Positions 1 to 8,394 are shown, counted from the stretch's first letter. The stretch: DNA of 48,191 nt from Eubacteriaceae bacterium (GCA_910574015.1 CAJSYQ010000029.1:1-48191), one strand, 5' to 3'. Program-made: numbers and translations. The notes: generated from the letters alone by a model not told the origin.

Positions 1-2
1 GT

Positions 3-134
3 AAAACTCAGAATGAGAAAACGCTTCATGCCGACCTGCTTCTCGCCGGAATTACCCAGCTTATTACTGTAATGGTGGCTGACAAACTGCACAAGCATCA
101 ATATATCCGCAGTCTAAAACCTCTAATTGCATAA
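3..134 (+). CDS. C-terminal end of an unrecognised protein (cut by window edge)
   Basis: An open frame enters from the left edge and ends with TAA at 132-134, giving 43 residues that are mostly helical in character, with the stretch LLLAGITQLITVMVADKL and a basic end (KHQYIRSLKPLIA). No start lies inside the window. I do not recognise the family. It faces the convergent nadA gene, and a hairpin with a T-run follows at 196-249, which would suit a transcript ending here. Confidence 0.4.
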   Translation, partial: KTQNEKTLHADLLLAGITQLITVMVADKLHKHQYIRSLKPLIA

Positions 135-195
135 CCTCAAATACCACACACCATTTCACAGGCAGATATCCTTATCTGTTTTGTTTTCATGTCTT

Positions 196-249
196 AAAAT
201 CTGGTTATCCACATCCACCTCCTGAAAATCCGGCATGACCAGATTTTTT
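196..249 (+). terminator. Inverted repeat between the partial left gene and nadA
   Basis: AAAATCTGGTTAT (196-208) pairs with ATGACCAGATTTT (235-247), 13 positions with one G-U pair, followed by more T on the plus strand. The loop is long (26 nt) and may hold a smaller hairpin. It could terminate the plus-strand gene and, less well, nadA from the other side. Confidence 0.45.
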
Positions 250-260
250 CTCTGTTGGAA

Positions 261-1121
261 TCAAGATTGCGAACTTGTTTCGCAATTATCTATTTTCAGT
301 TTATATAATACTTTTTCTATCCGTACCTTTTTCATGTTCGGACAAAATTGCCGATGTCCAACAGTATAAAACTTTTTATCAGGATTCTTCTGCATGAGTT
401 CATAAAAAACACCAATTTCCGTACATATAATAAAAGTATTGAATTTGGATTGTTCCACAAAATCTATTATCTGTGATGTGCTGCCAATAAAATCAGCAAG
501 TTCCAAAACATCTTCTATACACTCCGGATGTGCCAATACCAGTGCATCCGGATGAATTTGTTTAGCCGTTCTTATATCAGCGCCATGAATGCTTTTATGT
601 ACATGACAAAAACCATCATTAAAGATAAACTCTTTTTCCGGCACCTGTTTGGAAATATAATGAGCCAGATTATAATCAGGAATAAAATAAATATATTTAT
701 TTGGCAATGCTCTTACAATTCTTAAAGCATTGGAGGAAGTTACACATACATCAGACGCAGCCTTCAGTTTTGTTGTAGAATTTACATAGCAGACAACTGC
801 AACATCGTTATATTCCCTTCTGACTTCCTCTATTTTTTCTATATCCGCCATATGGGCCATTGGGCAATCAGCACTGTCATCTGCCATATATACTTTCTTT
901 TGTGGATTTAAAATCTTTGCACTTTCACCCATAAATACAACACCACAGAATAATATATTGTCCTGTGTTATCCTCGTTGCCTTTTCTGCAAGATAATATG
1001 AATCGCCAACATAATCTGCTATTTCCTGCACTTCCCCATCCACATAGTAATGTGCCAATATCGCCACATCTTTCTCTTTCTTTAATTGTATAATTTCATT
1101 CCTTATATTCTGATCTATCAT
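261..1121 (-). CDS. nadA: Quinolinate synthase NadA
   Basis: NadA condenses iminoaspartate with dihydroxyacetone phosphate to give quinolinate, the precursor of NAD, using a [4Fe-4S] cluster. The 286-residue protein has the N-terminal signature ILAHYYVDGEVQEIADYVGDS, the SSNA motif near residue 130, an HPEC motif ending at Cys201 and CPNM at Cys260. These two cysteines plus Cys86 are the expected cluster ligands of the family. The length is close to the roughly 300 residues of bacterial NadA. AAGGAG lies 6 nt before the ATG. Its usual partners nadB and nadC are not next to it: LysR is upstream and only an unrelated partial gene is downstream. Oxaloacetate-derived iminoaspartate must therefore come from an enzyme encoded elsewhere. 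Confidence 0.93.
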   Translation of the reverse strand: MIDQNIRNEIIQLKKEKDVAILAHYYVDGEVQEIADYVGDSYYLAEKATRITQDNILFCGVVFMGESAKILNPQKKVYMADDSADCPMAHMADIEKIEEVRREYNDVAVVCYVNSTTKLKAASDVCVTSSNALRIVRALPNKYIYFIPDYNLAHYISKQVPEKEFIFNDGFCHVHKSIHGADIRTAKQIHPDALVLAHPECIEDVLELADFIGSTSQIIDFVEQSKFNTFIICTEIGVFYELMQKNPDKKFYTVGHRQFCPNMKKVRIEKVLYKLKIDNCETSSQS

Positions 1122-1180
1122 CTACTGCTCCTTACTGCTAAATCCTTTGCCGCACACAGTTCTTTTAATTCTATATTATC

Positions 1181-2101
1181 TTACAGCATCACTTTATCTT
1201 TAAATTTTTCTAATGCTGCCAGATAATCGGTTCCGATTTTACTGATAGGTATATCTTTTCTTGTAAGATAGCCAATGGTCATCTTTTCATCGGAATTTAA
1301 GCGTACCGCAACATAATCCGCACCATTCAGATCTTCACAGATAATGCCGGAGCAAATCGTAAAACCCTGAATGCCTATCATTAAATTTAAAAGGGTCGCC
1401 CTGTCACTGGCTTTTATCAATTTCTTATAGGGTACCGTACTTAAAACCTCCTCCGCAAAATAAAAGGAATTATGCTCTCCCTGCGAAAAAGAAAGGCAGG
1501 GGTACTCCATCAGTTCCTCCAGTTCAATCCGCTTCTTTCCCGCCAGAGGATGCGTTTTTGCCATATAAACATACAAACCACAGTCAAATATCGGATGAAA
1601 TTCCAAACGGTATTCCGCAAATATTTTTTGTAATACCTGTCTGTTAAAATCGTTTAAATACAAAATCCCCAGTTCTGATTTGCAGTTCCTTACATTTTCA
1701 ATTACCCTATGGGTTTTCTCTTCATAGATTTCAAATTCATAATCATGCATCCCATACTGTTTGATGGTTTCAATAAATGCCTGAACCGCAAATGTATAAT
1801 GCTGCATGGAAACGCTGAATTTTTGTTTCGTTTCCTTTTTGGTAATATATTTTGCTTCCAGTAATTCATACTGTTCTAACACCTGCCTTGCATAGCCTAT
1901 AAATTCCTCTCCCTCCCTTGTCAATGAAATACCTGTTTTCGACTTGTTAAAAATTGGTATCTCCAATTCCTTTTCCAGACCGGCGACCGCACCTGACAGG
2001 CTGGGCTGTGAAATATACAGCTTTTTTGCGGCATCATTCATTGAATTTTCTCCGGCCGCACATACCGCATATTTTAATTGTGTCAGTGTCATATCATCCA
2101 T
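1181..2101 (-). CDS. LysR-family transcriptional regulator
   Basis: The protein has a winged helix-turn-helix at about residues 5-65 (LTQLKYAVCAAGENSMNDAAKKL, then ISQPSLSGAVAGLEKEL), followed by a periplasmic-binding-like effector domain to residue 306. The open frame extends upstream to 2146. I prefer the ATG at 2101 because AAGGAAGGG sits just before it and the helix-turn-helix starts as usual a few residues in; ATG at 2092 is also possible. It is divergent from the Rrf2 gene and lies 59 bp upstream of nadA, so the two may be cotranscribed. Its place beside cystine uptake and cysK genes makes a sulfur amino acid effector plausible, but nothing in the sequence shows the ligand. Confidence 0.85.
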   Translation of the reverse strand: MDDMTLTQLKYAVCAAGENSMNDAAKKLYISQPSLSGAVAGLEKELEIPIFNKSKTGISLTREGEEFIGYARQVLEQYELLEAKYITKKETKQKFSVSMQHYTFAVQAFIETIKQYGMHDYEFEIYEEKTHRVIENVRNCKSELGILYLNDFNRQVLQKIFAEYRLEFHPIFDCGLYVYMAKTHPLAGKKRIELEELMEYPCLSFSQGEHNSFYFAEEVLSTVPYKKLIKASDRATLLNLMIGIQGFTICSGIICEDLNGADYVAVRLNSDEKMTIGYLTRKDIPISKIGTDYLAALEKFKDKVML

Positions 2102-2215
2102 CCCTTCCTTCTTGGTATCACGGAATAATCCGTACATATCATCCATATTTTTTCACAAATCCTGCCCATCATTTTTTCTGCCACAAAACATATTAGCCCG
2201 ATAGGTTTATATGTA

Positions 2216-2244
2216 TTGATTTTCTCCCATAAGTACGTTATACT
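2216..2244 (+). promoter_or_regulatory. Sigma-A type promoter of the Rrf2 gene
   Basis: TTGATT (2216-2221), a 17-bp spacer and TATACT (2239-2244) sit 22 bp upstream of the Rrf2 start. The spacer and the flank (ATTAGCCCGATAGGTTTATATG just upstream) are the natural place for an autoregulatory Rrf2 or a LysR site. No clean dyad could be assigned. Confidence 0.7.
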
Positions 2245-2265
2245 TTGAGAAAAAGGAGGAAACCT

Positions 2266-2667
2266 ATGATTTCAACAAAAGGACGATATGCCCTGCGTCT
2301 GATGATCGACCTTGCCATGCAGGATGCAGACAAATATACCCCGTTAAAGGATATTTCCAAAAGACAGGGCATATCTGAAAAATATATGGAAATTATTATA
2401 AAGCAGCTGGTAAAACAAAAACTAATTCATGGACTCAGGGGCAAAGGCGGCGGCTACCGGCTTTTACGCAGCGCTGCCGACTATTCCGTTGGTGAGATAC
2501 TGGAAGCTGTGGAGGAACAGCTTGCGCCTGTATCCTGCCTGCTGCCGGAAGCAGAACCCTGTGACAGGAAACCCATCTGCCCCACCATTGCCATGTGGAA
2601 AAAATTTGATACGCTGACGCATGAGTTTTTCTATGGCATCACGCTTGCAGACCTGGCAGAAACATAA
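2266..2667 (+). CDS. Rrf2-family transcriptional regulator with three cysteines (CymR/IscR type)
   Basis: The 133-residue protein begins ISTKGRYALRLMIDLA, the typical Rrf2 opening, followed by a winged helix (DISKRQGISEKYMEIIIKQL) and the GLRGKGGGYRL wing. Rrf2 proteins repress cysteine, Fe-S or nitrosative stress genes. After the DNA-binding part it has three cysteines spaced C-x7-C-x5-C (VSCLLPEAEPCDRKPIC), as in cluster-binding IscR and NsrR; Bacillus CymR lacks these. The ATG at 2266 is chosen because AAAAGGAGG lies 5 nt upstream; the frame extends back to 2245 without a better start. The gene is convergent with the cystine-type ABC operon, and it is the obvious candidate regulator of the neighbouring sulfur genes, either as a cysteine sensor with CysK (as CymR) or as a cluster sensor. 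Confidence 0.88.
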   Translation: MISTKGRYALRLMIDLAMQDADKYTPLKDISKRQGISEKYMEIIIKQLVKQKLIHGLRGKGGGYRLLRSAADYSVGEILEAVEEQLAPVSCLLPEAEPCDRKPICPTIAMWKKFDTLTHEFFYGITLADLAET

Positions 2668-2676
2668 ATACACCGC

Positions 2677-3426
2677 CTACCGGATATCCTCGAAAGAAAA
2701 CACATGTAAGAATTTTTTTGCCCGTTCTGTCCGGGGATGTTCAAAAAATTCTTGTGCCGTTCCCTCTTCTGCAATTTTACCCTCATCAATAAACACGATC
2801 CGGTCTGCCACCGCTTTTGCAAACTGCATCTCATGTGTGACAATCAGCATCGTTTTTCCCTGTCTTGCCAATGCCAGAATGACATCCAGCACCTCCCTGA
2901 CCATCTCCGGGTCAAGTGCGGCGGTCACCTCATCAAACAGCAGAATTTCCGGATGCAGAATCAGGGCGCGTACAATCGCTGCCCTCTGTTTCTGTCCACC
3001 TGACAGCTGCCTTGGGTAACTGTCTGCCTTATCCGACAAGCCCACCTTTTTTAGCAGCTCCCGTGCTTCCTCTTTTACTTCATCCTTTTTTCTCTTTTGC
3101 ACCTTGACTGGTGACAGCATGATATTTCCAAGCACACTGAGATGTGGAAAAAGGTCATAACTCTGAAAAACCATGCCCACTTTCTGTCTTAATAAGCTGA
3201 CGCTTTCTCTCGAACCAGACATCTCTTTCCCATGAACGCAGATGCTCCCGGACTGAATCTCCTCCAGACCATTGATACACCTTAATAATGTACTTTTCCC
3301 ACAGCCGCTTGGTCCCAGAATTACAACCACCTCCCCCTCCAGAACATTCAGGTTCAGGCCATCCAGTATGGTGTGTCCGTCAAATTTTTTTACAAGATTC
3401 CTAATCTCTAATACAGTATCTGACAT
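2677..3426 (-). CDS. Polar amino acid (probably cystine) ABC transporter, ATP-binding protein
   Basis: A 249-residue GlnQ/TcyC-type ATPase. It has Walker A GPSGCGKST at about residue 38, a Q-loop (MVFQSYDLFPHL), the signature LSGGQKQRAAIVRAL and Walker B ILLFDEVTAALDPE, followed by the H-loop THEM. It energises import by the two permeases immediately upstream; the start follows the permease stop by 3 nt, with GGAG before it. It is the last gene of the operon that begins at cysK, and it converges with the Rrf2 gene 9 bp away. The cystine assignment is inference from the cysK-linked operon; the sequence alone supports only the polar amino acid class. Confidence 0.9.
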   Translation of the reverse strand: MSDTVLEIRNLVKKFDGHTILDGLNLNVLEGEVVVILGPSGCGKSTLLRCINGLEEIQSGSICVHGKEMSGSRESVSLLRQKVGMVFQSYDLFPHLSVLGNIMLSPVKVQKRKKDEVKEEARELLKKVGLSDKADSYPRQLSGGQKQRAAIVRALILHPEILLFDEVTAALDPEMVREVLDVILALARQGKTMLIVTHEMQFAKAVADRIVFIDEGKIAEEGTAQEFFEHPRTERAKKFLHVFSFEDIR

Positions 3427-3429
3427 ACG

Positions 3430-4104
3430 CTAACTCCATTTCTTTTCCAAATATCGGGCTGTCATGCTGACAGACCAGCAGATGATAAAATATAAGATGA
3501 AAATCACCAAAAAAACGCCAAAAGCCGCATTTGGACTTGACATACGGTTTGCCTCAATAATCTGCTGCCCCACCTTTAATATCTCCACAACACCAATCAG
3601 TAATATCAGACTGGTAGTCTTTATCATACGGGTAATCAGATTGATGGATACCGGAATCAGCCTGCGCAGCGTCTGCGGTAAAATAATATAAAGATATGTC
3701 TGTCCCCTGCTTAACCCCAATGCTTCACTGCTCTCATACTGATGTCTGGGAATACTGAGAAGTGCACTTCGAACTAAATCACCCATTTCGGCAGTCCCCC
3801 ACATAACAAATACAATGACAGCCGCTGTCTCCCCCGGCAGATTCCAGCCCATGCTTCTGGTAGTCCCAAAAAACACAAGGAATAAAAGTACCAGTTGCGG
3901 CATAATCCGGATAAATTCCAGATAACATTTTGTCAGGAACCAGATCAGCCTGTTCTTTCTTGTCATCAGGATTCCCAAGAGAATCCCCAAAGGAATACTG
4001 ATTGCAATGGACAGAAGACTGATTTCTACCGCAATCCAGAGACCGCAAAACAGCCGTCCCAGATTATTTCCTTTCAGAAGAACTTCAAGCCCCAAATCCG
4101 GCAT
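3430..4104 (-). CDS. Polar amino acid ABC transporter permease (second subunit)
   Basis: A 224-residue HisM/GlnP-type permease with about five membrane helices. It has the amino acid permease motif EALGLSRGQTYLYIILPQTLRRLIP (residues about 132-156), which contacts the ATPase. The start at 4104 overlaps the previous permease gene by 20 nt and has GGAGGG upstream, so the two are translationally coupled. Two different permeases in one operon imply a heterodimeric channel, as is common in this family. Confidence 0.9.
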   Translation of the reverse strand: MPDLGLEVLLKGNNLGRLFCGLWIAVEISLLSIAISIPLGILLGILMTRKNRLIWFLTKCYLEFIRIMPQLVLLFLVFFGTTRSMGWNLPGETAAVIVFVMWGTAEMGDLVRSALLSIPRHQYESSEALGLSRGQTYLYIILPQTLRRLIPVSINLITRMIKTTSLILLIGVVEILKVGQQIIEANRMSSPNAAFGVFLVIFILYFIICWSVSMTARYLEKKWS

Positions 4105-4744
4105 AGCGCACCCTCCTCTCCACTACGGCACCCACGATGGAAACCGGCAGTAAAATCATCAGATAAAATGCCACCAGCAATGCCAGACTTTCTGTTGTCT
4201 TATAATAAAGGCCAATCAAATCCTTTGCTGTAAACATTAAATCCATCAGACTGATTGCCGAAAATACACTGGTTTCTTTGAGCAGGAAAATGATGTTCGC
4301 CAGAAATGCCGGAATGCTCGTAGAAACCGCCTGTGGCAATATAACATAGCGCATTGCCTGCATCCTGTTCATCCCCAGGCTGTATGCACTCTCCCGCTGA
4401 ATATCCTCCACGCTGTCCAGACCGCTCCGGAACGCCTCCGCCATATAACTCCCGCCCAGAAAAGCCAGACCTGCCACACCACAGACTTCCGGTGTCAGGA
4501 CAATTCCTATTTTGGGCAGTCCATAGTAAATGAAAAATAACTGAACCAGAAGAGGCGTATTGCGGCTGACCTCTATATAAATCATCACAAGCCGCCGCAG
4601 CACCGGAATTTTTTCATACAAAATCAATGCACAGACCAGACCGATAACGATTGACAACAGAATCCCCTCTATTCCTAACTGCACTGTTAAAACAGCCGCA
4701 CGTTCGTATAACGGCAAAACACGTTCTATGTATGAAAAATCCAC
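4085..4744 (-). CDS. Polar amino acid ABC transporter permease (first subunit)
   Basis: A 219-residue HisM-family inner membrane permease, paralogous to the next gene. The coupling motif reads SLGMNRMQAMRYVILPQAV. The open frame starts with ATG at 4759, but that ATG itself overlaps a GGGAGG sequence placed 8 nt before a GTG at 4744, so GTG is the likely start (beginning VDFSYIERVLPLYERAA). A short spacer with a REP-like palindrome separates it from the binding-protein gene. Confidence 0.88.
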   Translation of the reverse strand: MDFSYIERVLPLYERAAVLTVQLGIEGILLSIVIGLVCALILYEKIPVLRRLVMIYIEVSRNTPLLVQLFFIYYGLPKIGIVLTPEVCGVAGLAFLGGSYMAEAFRSGLDSVEDIQRESAYSLGMNRMQAMRYVILPQAVSTSIPAFLANIIFLLKETSVFSAISLMDLMFTAKDLIGLYYKTTESLALLVAFYLMILLPVSIVGAVVERRVRYAGFGA

Positions 4745-4850
4745 GATAGCACCTCCCATCTGGAATTACTCTGCACTCTTGCGGTCATGCTGCGACCATC
4801 GGAAGCAGCTAATCCGCCAATGTTTGCGCTGTTCACAGCACAAACTTGCT

Positions 4851-4878
4851 GTGTGAATAAACTTTTGTTTATTCACAC
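4851..4878. repeat. REP-like palindrome, copy 1
   Basis: GTGTGAATAAAC (4851-4862), loop TTTT, GTTTATTCACAC (4867-4878): a perfect 12-bp inverted repeat. CACAAACTTGCT lies just to the left. The right arm carries the last codons and stop of the binding-protein gene. Copies with the same GTGTGAA/TTCACAC ends and a CACAAA shoulder lie at 11986-12009 and 44391-44426. Within the operon it could stabilise the 3' end of the binding-protein message or attenuate the permease genes. Confidence 0.7.
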
Positions 4879-5762
4879 TTGCCGCCTTCCACAACCAGCG
4901 TTTCTTTGTATTCATCACCATAGGTTTCCGTCAGCGTTTCATCATAGTCCTTGTGAAAGAACTGTTCCCCGCCCAGCTTCTTAATGTCCTCGTTAATCCA
5001 TTCCAGCAACGTGGTATTTCCTTTGGACACCGCAGGTGCAATCGTGTCATTGCTCCCTAGACTTGGAATGCCAACGGTATATCCGTCATTCTGAAGGGAA
5101 AATGCAATCACTTCCGTATTATCATTTGCCCATGCCACACCGGTTCCATTCTCAAAAGCCTCTTTTGCCGTCGCATAGGAATCAAATTTCTGCAATGGGA
5201 TATCCGGATAATTTTCTGTCAAATATGTCTCCGCAGTCGTTCCGGAAATGATAATAATTTTATCGTCTTTATTCCAGTTATCCAGGCTCTTGACTACATG
5301 GTCGTTTCTGCTGACCACGCCTAATGCCACATTCATGTATGGCAGTGCAAAATCAACTTCCTCTTTTCGCTCATCTGTTACGGTAAAATTTGCCAGAATA
5401 ATATCTACCTTGCCGGTCTGCAGATACTCAATCCGGTTCGCTGCCTCTGTCGAAACGTAATTCGCCTTAACACCCAAATCTTTTGCCAGCCGGTCTGCAA
5501 AATAAACGTCATATCCCTGATACTCTCCATTTTCATCCACATAGCCAAATGGGTTTTTATCGGAAAACACACCAATGTTTATCGTTCCATCTTTTTTAAT
5601 TTCCTCCAGCGTCCGGTAAATGGTTTTCCCCTCTTGGCCAGATGAATTTCCATTATCTGCCGTTTTACCGGTCTCTGTTGATTTACCACAGCCTGCCAGC
5701 CCCATAACCAATGCAAACGCCACTCCTAATACAATCCATCTTTTTAACTTTATCATCTTCAT
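4869..5762 (-). CDS. Amino acid ABC transporter substrate-binding lipoprotein
   Basis: The 297-residue protein starts with a lipoprotein signal (basic MKMIKLKR, hydrophobic core, lipobox LAGC at about residues 21-24), then a Ser/Gly/Asn linker and a type II periplasmic-binding fold (family SBP_bac_3): GTINIGVFSDKNPFGYVDENGEYQGYDVYFADRLAKDLG is the classic N-terminal lobe. It would sit on the outer face of the membrane and deliver a polar amino acid to the permeases downstream. The ATG at 5762 is preferred over a TTG 12 nt upstream because AAAGGAG precedes it. Placement behind cysK and the methionine transporter suggests cystine or cysteine as ligand (inference). The final residues (GGKCE) are encoded within a palindrome. 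Confidence 0.9.
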   Translation of the reverse strand: MKMIKLKRWIVLGVAFALVMGLAGCGKSTETGKTADNGNSSGQEGKTIYRTLEEIKKDGTINIGVFSDKNPFGYVDENGEYQGYDVYFADRLAKDLGVKANYVSTEAANRIEYLQTGKVDIILANFTVTDERKEEVDFALPYMNVALGVVSRNDHVVKSLDNWNKDDKIIIISGTTAETYLTENYPDIPLQKFDSYATAKEAFENGTGVAWANDNTEVIAFSLQNDGYTVGIPSLGSNDTIAPAVSKGNTTLLEWINEDIKKLGGEQFFHKDYDETLTETYGDEYKETLVVEGGKCE

Positions 5763-5779
5763 TTCTCCTTTCAAAATTT

Positions 5780-6073
5780 CTATGCACCTCTTTTATCAAT
5801 CCGATCCACAATCCAAGTTCCCGCTTCCTGAAAAAGCTGGACTATCAACACAAGAAATGCAACCGTAACAAGCATAATATCTGTCTGATAGCGATAATAC
5901 CCATAGTTAATAGCAATCGCACCCAGTCCGCCCCCGCCGACGAATCCCGCCATAGCAGAATATCCAAGTATCGTTGCCATACCTATCACATAAGCAATCA
6001 GGGTAGAAACCAGCGTCATATATAATGTCTCTTTTATTCCACCAGCCAATAACTCCATCACCTGTTGGTTCAT
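5780..6073 (-). pseudogene. metI: metI, methionine ABC transporter permease with in-frame internal deletion
   Basis: Only 97 residues remain of a permease that normally has about 217. The first 32 residues (KETLYMTLVSTLIAYVIG) match the MetI start and are followed directly by ATILGYSAMAGFVGGGGLG and the normal MetI C-terminus. The join lies near 5975-5982. About 120 residues are missing, including several membrane helices and the cytoplasmic loop that docks on MetN. The frame is kept, so a short two- to three-helix protein could still be made. The start overlaps the metN stop by ATGA. It cannot form a normal transporter. Confidence 0.85.
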
Positions 6074-6756
6074 CCCGCATGTCTCCCTTCCATGAAATGA
6101 ATTCCTTTTTCTCTAAGCATTTCTTTCACAATGACTTGTTTCCCCTGTTCCTCCGGCATCTCTATCAGCATTTGGCCAAACGCTTTTCCACCGATGTTTT
6201 CTGTATTGGCTCCCAGAATATTAAGTTTTATGCCACTTTCCAATACTAATTCCGCAAAAATCGGTTCAAACGAGAATTGTCCGTCAAAGGCAATCCGGAT
6301 GCTGTGCCTGTCTGCATCCGAACCTGCCTCATCTTTATCCGGCAATATCAGCCTCTGCGCTGTCTGGGATTTTGGATTCAGAAATACTTCCTTTACCTCT
6401 CCGGCCTCCTCAATCACTCCTTCGCTCATTACGGCCACCCTGTCACACACCTGCTCCACTACCCGCATTTCATGTGAAATAATGATAATTGTTACCCCAA
6501 ACATTTCATTGATGCGTTTTAATAGCGCCAGAATGGACCTTGTTGTAATCGGATCCAGGGCACTAGTTGCCTCATCACAGAGCAGAACTTCCGGATTTGT
6601 TGCCAACGCCCTTGCGATAGCAACCCTTTGTTTCTGCCCTCCTGACAACTGGGATAGATAGGATTTTTCCTTTTCTTCCATATCTACCAGCCTCAAGAGT
6701 TCTCTGGCACGCTTTATTCTATCGTTTTTGGAAACACCTGCCAATTCCAACGGATA
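6070..6756 (-). pseudogene. metN: metN, methionine ABC transporter ATPase lacking its N-terminal third
   Basis: The frame begins inside the gene at the equivalent of FPLELAGVSKND. It keeps the signature SQLSGGQKQRVAIARAL, Walker B VLLCDEATSALDP, the H-loop SHEM and the C-terminal NIL/ACT-like methionine-sensing domain (about the last 75 residues, KLNILGANTENIGGKAFG). Walker A and the Q-loop, roughly 110 residues, are gone. The lost part is replaced by the truncated end of metQ. Without Walker A the ATPase should be inactive. I judge it a remnant of a functional MetN. Confidence 0.88.
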
Positions 6757-7384
6757 ACATATATGTCTTTGCTGCTAGAGAATCTGCTCCCTCCGAAGCT
6801 AGCGCATCGCTTAGTTTCAAATTTGCTTCCAGTGCATAATTCGTATTGATTGCAGCAACATCCACATCCTGTAAAGCTTTCGGAACCTGCGCTGCCTCTA
6901 ATTCCTTGATTTCAAAATTCTTTGGATTATCTGCAATATCTTTGACTGTCACAGTAAGGCCTGCATTTTCCTTCAACTTTATCAGTCCCTGATCCTGCAA
7001 AAGCAACAGCGCCCTCGCCTCATTTGTGGTATCATTTGGAACTGCAATAACTGCTCCTTCTTTCAGATTTTCCAAACTATCTGATTTTCCTGCATAAATA
7101 CCAAAGGGTTCATAATGGATATCCGCAACACTTACAATGTGCGTCCCATTTTCCTTATTGAAATCCTCCAAATAAGGCAGGTGCTGAATATAATTTGCAT
7201 CCAGTTCCCCACTCTCAAGCGCTGTATTTGGTATAATATAATCGTTATATTCTACCACCTCCAATTTGTACCCCTGTTTCTCCAGTTCGTCTGATGCCGA
7301 ACGCAAAATTTCCGCATGCGGTGTAATGCTGGCTCCAACCTTAATTACCTCTAAATTCTTTTCAGAACCGGCATCTGCCTTTTT
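6757..7384 (-). pseudogene. metQ: metQ, methionine-binding protein fragment without signal peptide and C-terminus
   Basis: The frame encodes the NlpA/MetQ core: VIKVGASITPHAEILRSA, then YNDYIIPNTALESGELDANY, and INTNYALEANL near its end. The lipoprotein signal, lipobox and start codon are absent: the first MetQ-like codons follow the cysK stop directly and in the same frame. At the other end the normal AAKTY is followed by a few junction bases and then by metN sequence read out of frame, ending at 6719. Perhaps 25-30 N-terminal and 40-50 C-terminal residues are lost. It cannot be exported as a lipoprotein. Confidence 0.85.
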
Positions 7385-8317
7385 TTACCCAAACAATGGC
7401 GTTGACAGGTATCTGTCCCCGGAATCAGGAAGCAATACCACAATTGTTTTCCCTTTATTTTCCGGTCTACCAGCTAAAAGAACAGCCGCCTTTAATGCCG
7501 CACCGGATGAAATCCCGACCAATATGCCCTCGCTGACTGCAAATGCCCTTCCTTCCGCAAAAGCATCTTCATTTTCGACAGCAATAATTTCATCATAAAT
7601 GTCCGTGTTTAAGATATCCGGTACAAATCCTGCCCCGATCCCCTGAATCTTGTGCGGCCCCGGTGTCCCTTTTCCCAACACCGGACTTCCAGCTGGCTCT
7701 ACAGCCACAACTTTCACATCCGGATTCTGTTCCTTGAGGTATTCCCCTACACCGGTAATCGTTCCGCCTGTTCCAACCCCTGCCACAAAAATATCTACTT
7801 TTCCATCCGTCTGCTCCCAGATTTCCGGTCCTGTTGTTTCCTTATGTACTGCCGGATTCGCCGGATTTACAAACTGACCCAGTATTACCGCCCCATCGGT
7901 CTCTTTCTGCAGCTCCTCCGCTTTGGCAATGGCGCCTTTCATACCCTTTGCACCTTCTGTCAGAACCAATTCAGCCCCATATGCTTTCAAAAGATTTCTT
8001 CTCTCCACACTCATCGTATCCGGCAATGTCAGAATCGCCCGGTATCCCTTTGCCGCAGCAACTGCTGCCAGACCGATTCCCGTATTTCCGCTGGTGGGTT
8101 CGATAATGGTTGCCCCTTCTTTTAGGATTCCCTTCTTTTCTGCATCCTCTATCATGGCAAGTGCAATACGGTCCTTCACAGAGCCTGCCGGATTCAGATA
8201 CTCCAGTTTCGCAAGAATTACGGCATCTGTCACTTCTGCCTGTTTACTGTAACGGTTCAATTTCAATAACGGTGTCCTGCCAATCAGTTCCAATGCATTT
8301 TCTTTTATTTCACTCAT
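7385..8317 (-). CDS. cysK: Cysteine synthase A (O-acetylserine sulfhydrylase)
   Basis: CysK makes L-cysteine from O-acetylserine and sulfide using PLP. The 310-residue protein has the PLP-lysine motif [11 protein letters not shown] (about residues 37-47), the substrate-loop motif [10 protein letters not shown], a [10 protein letters not shown] phosphate-binding loop ([13 protein letters not shown]) and the C-terminal [10 protein letters not shown]. Length and motifs are normal. The start at 8317 has GGAGG 8 nt upstream. The frame continues open for 25 codons upstream, but that stretch lies in the leader hairpin. It is the first structural gene of the cystine/methionine transport operon. In Bacillus, CysK also partners CymR in cysteine sensing, and an Rrf2 protein is encoded nearby. 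Confidence 0.95.
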   Translation of the reverse strand: MSEIKENALELIGRTPLLKLNRYSKQAEVTDAVILAKLEYLNPAGSVKDRIALAMIEDAEKKGILKEGATIIEPTSGNTGIGLAAVAAAKGYRAILTLPDTMSVERRNLLKAYGAELVLTEGAKGMKGAIAKAEELQKETDGAVILGQFVNPANPAVHKETTGPEIWEQTDGKVDIFVAGVGTGGTITGVGEYLKEQNPDVKVVAVEPAGSPVLGKGTPGPHKIQGIGAGFVPDILNTDIYDEIIAVENEDAFAEGRAFAVSEGILVGISSGAALKAAVLLAGRPENKGKTIVVLLPDSGDRYLSTPLFG

Positions 8318-8340
8318 AATCAATCCTCCTTTTTTTACAC

Positions 8341-8372
8341 AAAAAACAGCTGCCATATACTTCCAACAGCTG
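8341..8372 (-). terminator. Attenuator-like hairpin between leader ORF and cysK
   Basis: On the minus strand CAGCTG (8372-8367), a 14-nt loop and a second CAGCTG (8352-8347) pair perfectly, extended inside by up to three G-U pairs, and are followed at once by TTTTTT (8346-8341). This has the form of an intrinsic terminator placed 22 nt after the stop of the cysteine-rich leader ORF and before the cysK ribosome binding site. The stem is short, so it would be a weak, conditional terminator. Confidence 0.6.
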
Positions 8373-8394
8373 CAACACCTCACAATATCCAATC

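Noticed and set aside
8318-8392. In-frame upstream extension of cysK with Cys-rich sequence (RCCSCW)
   Set aside because: It starts with a TTG without a good binding site, runs through the hairpin, and the internal ATG at 8317 has GGAGG and matches the family start.
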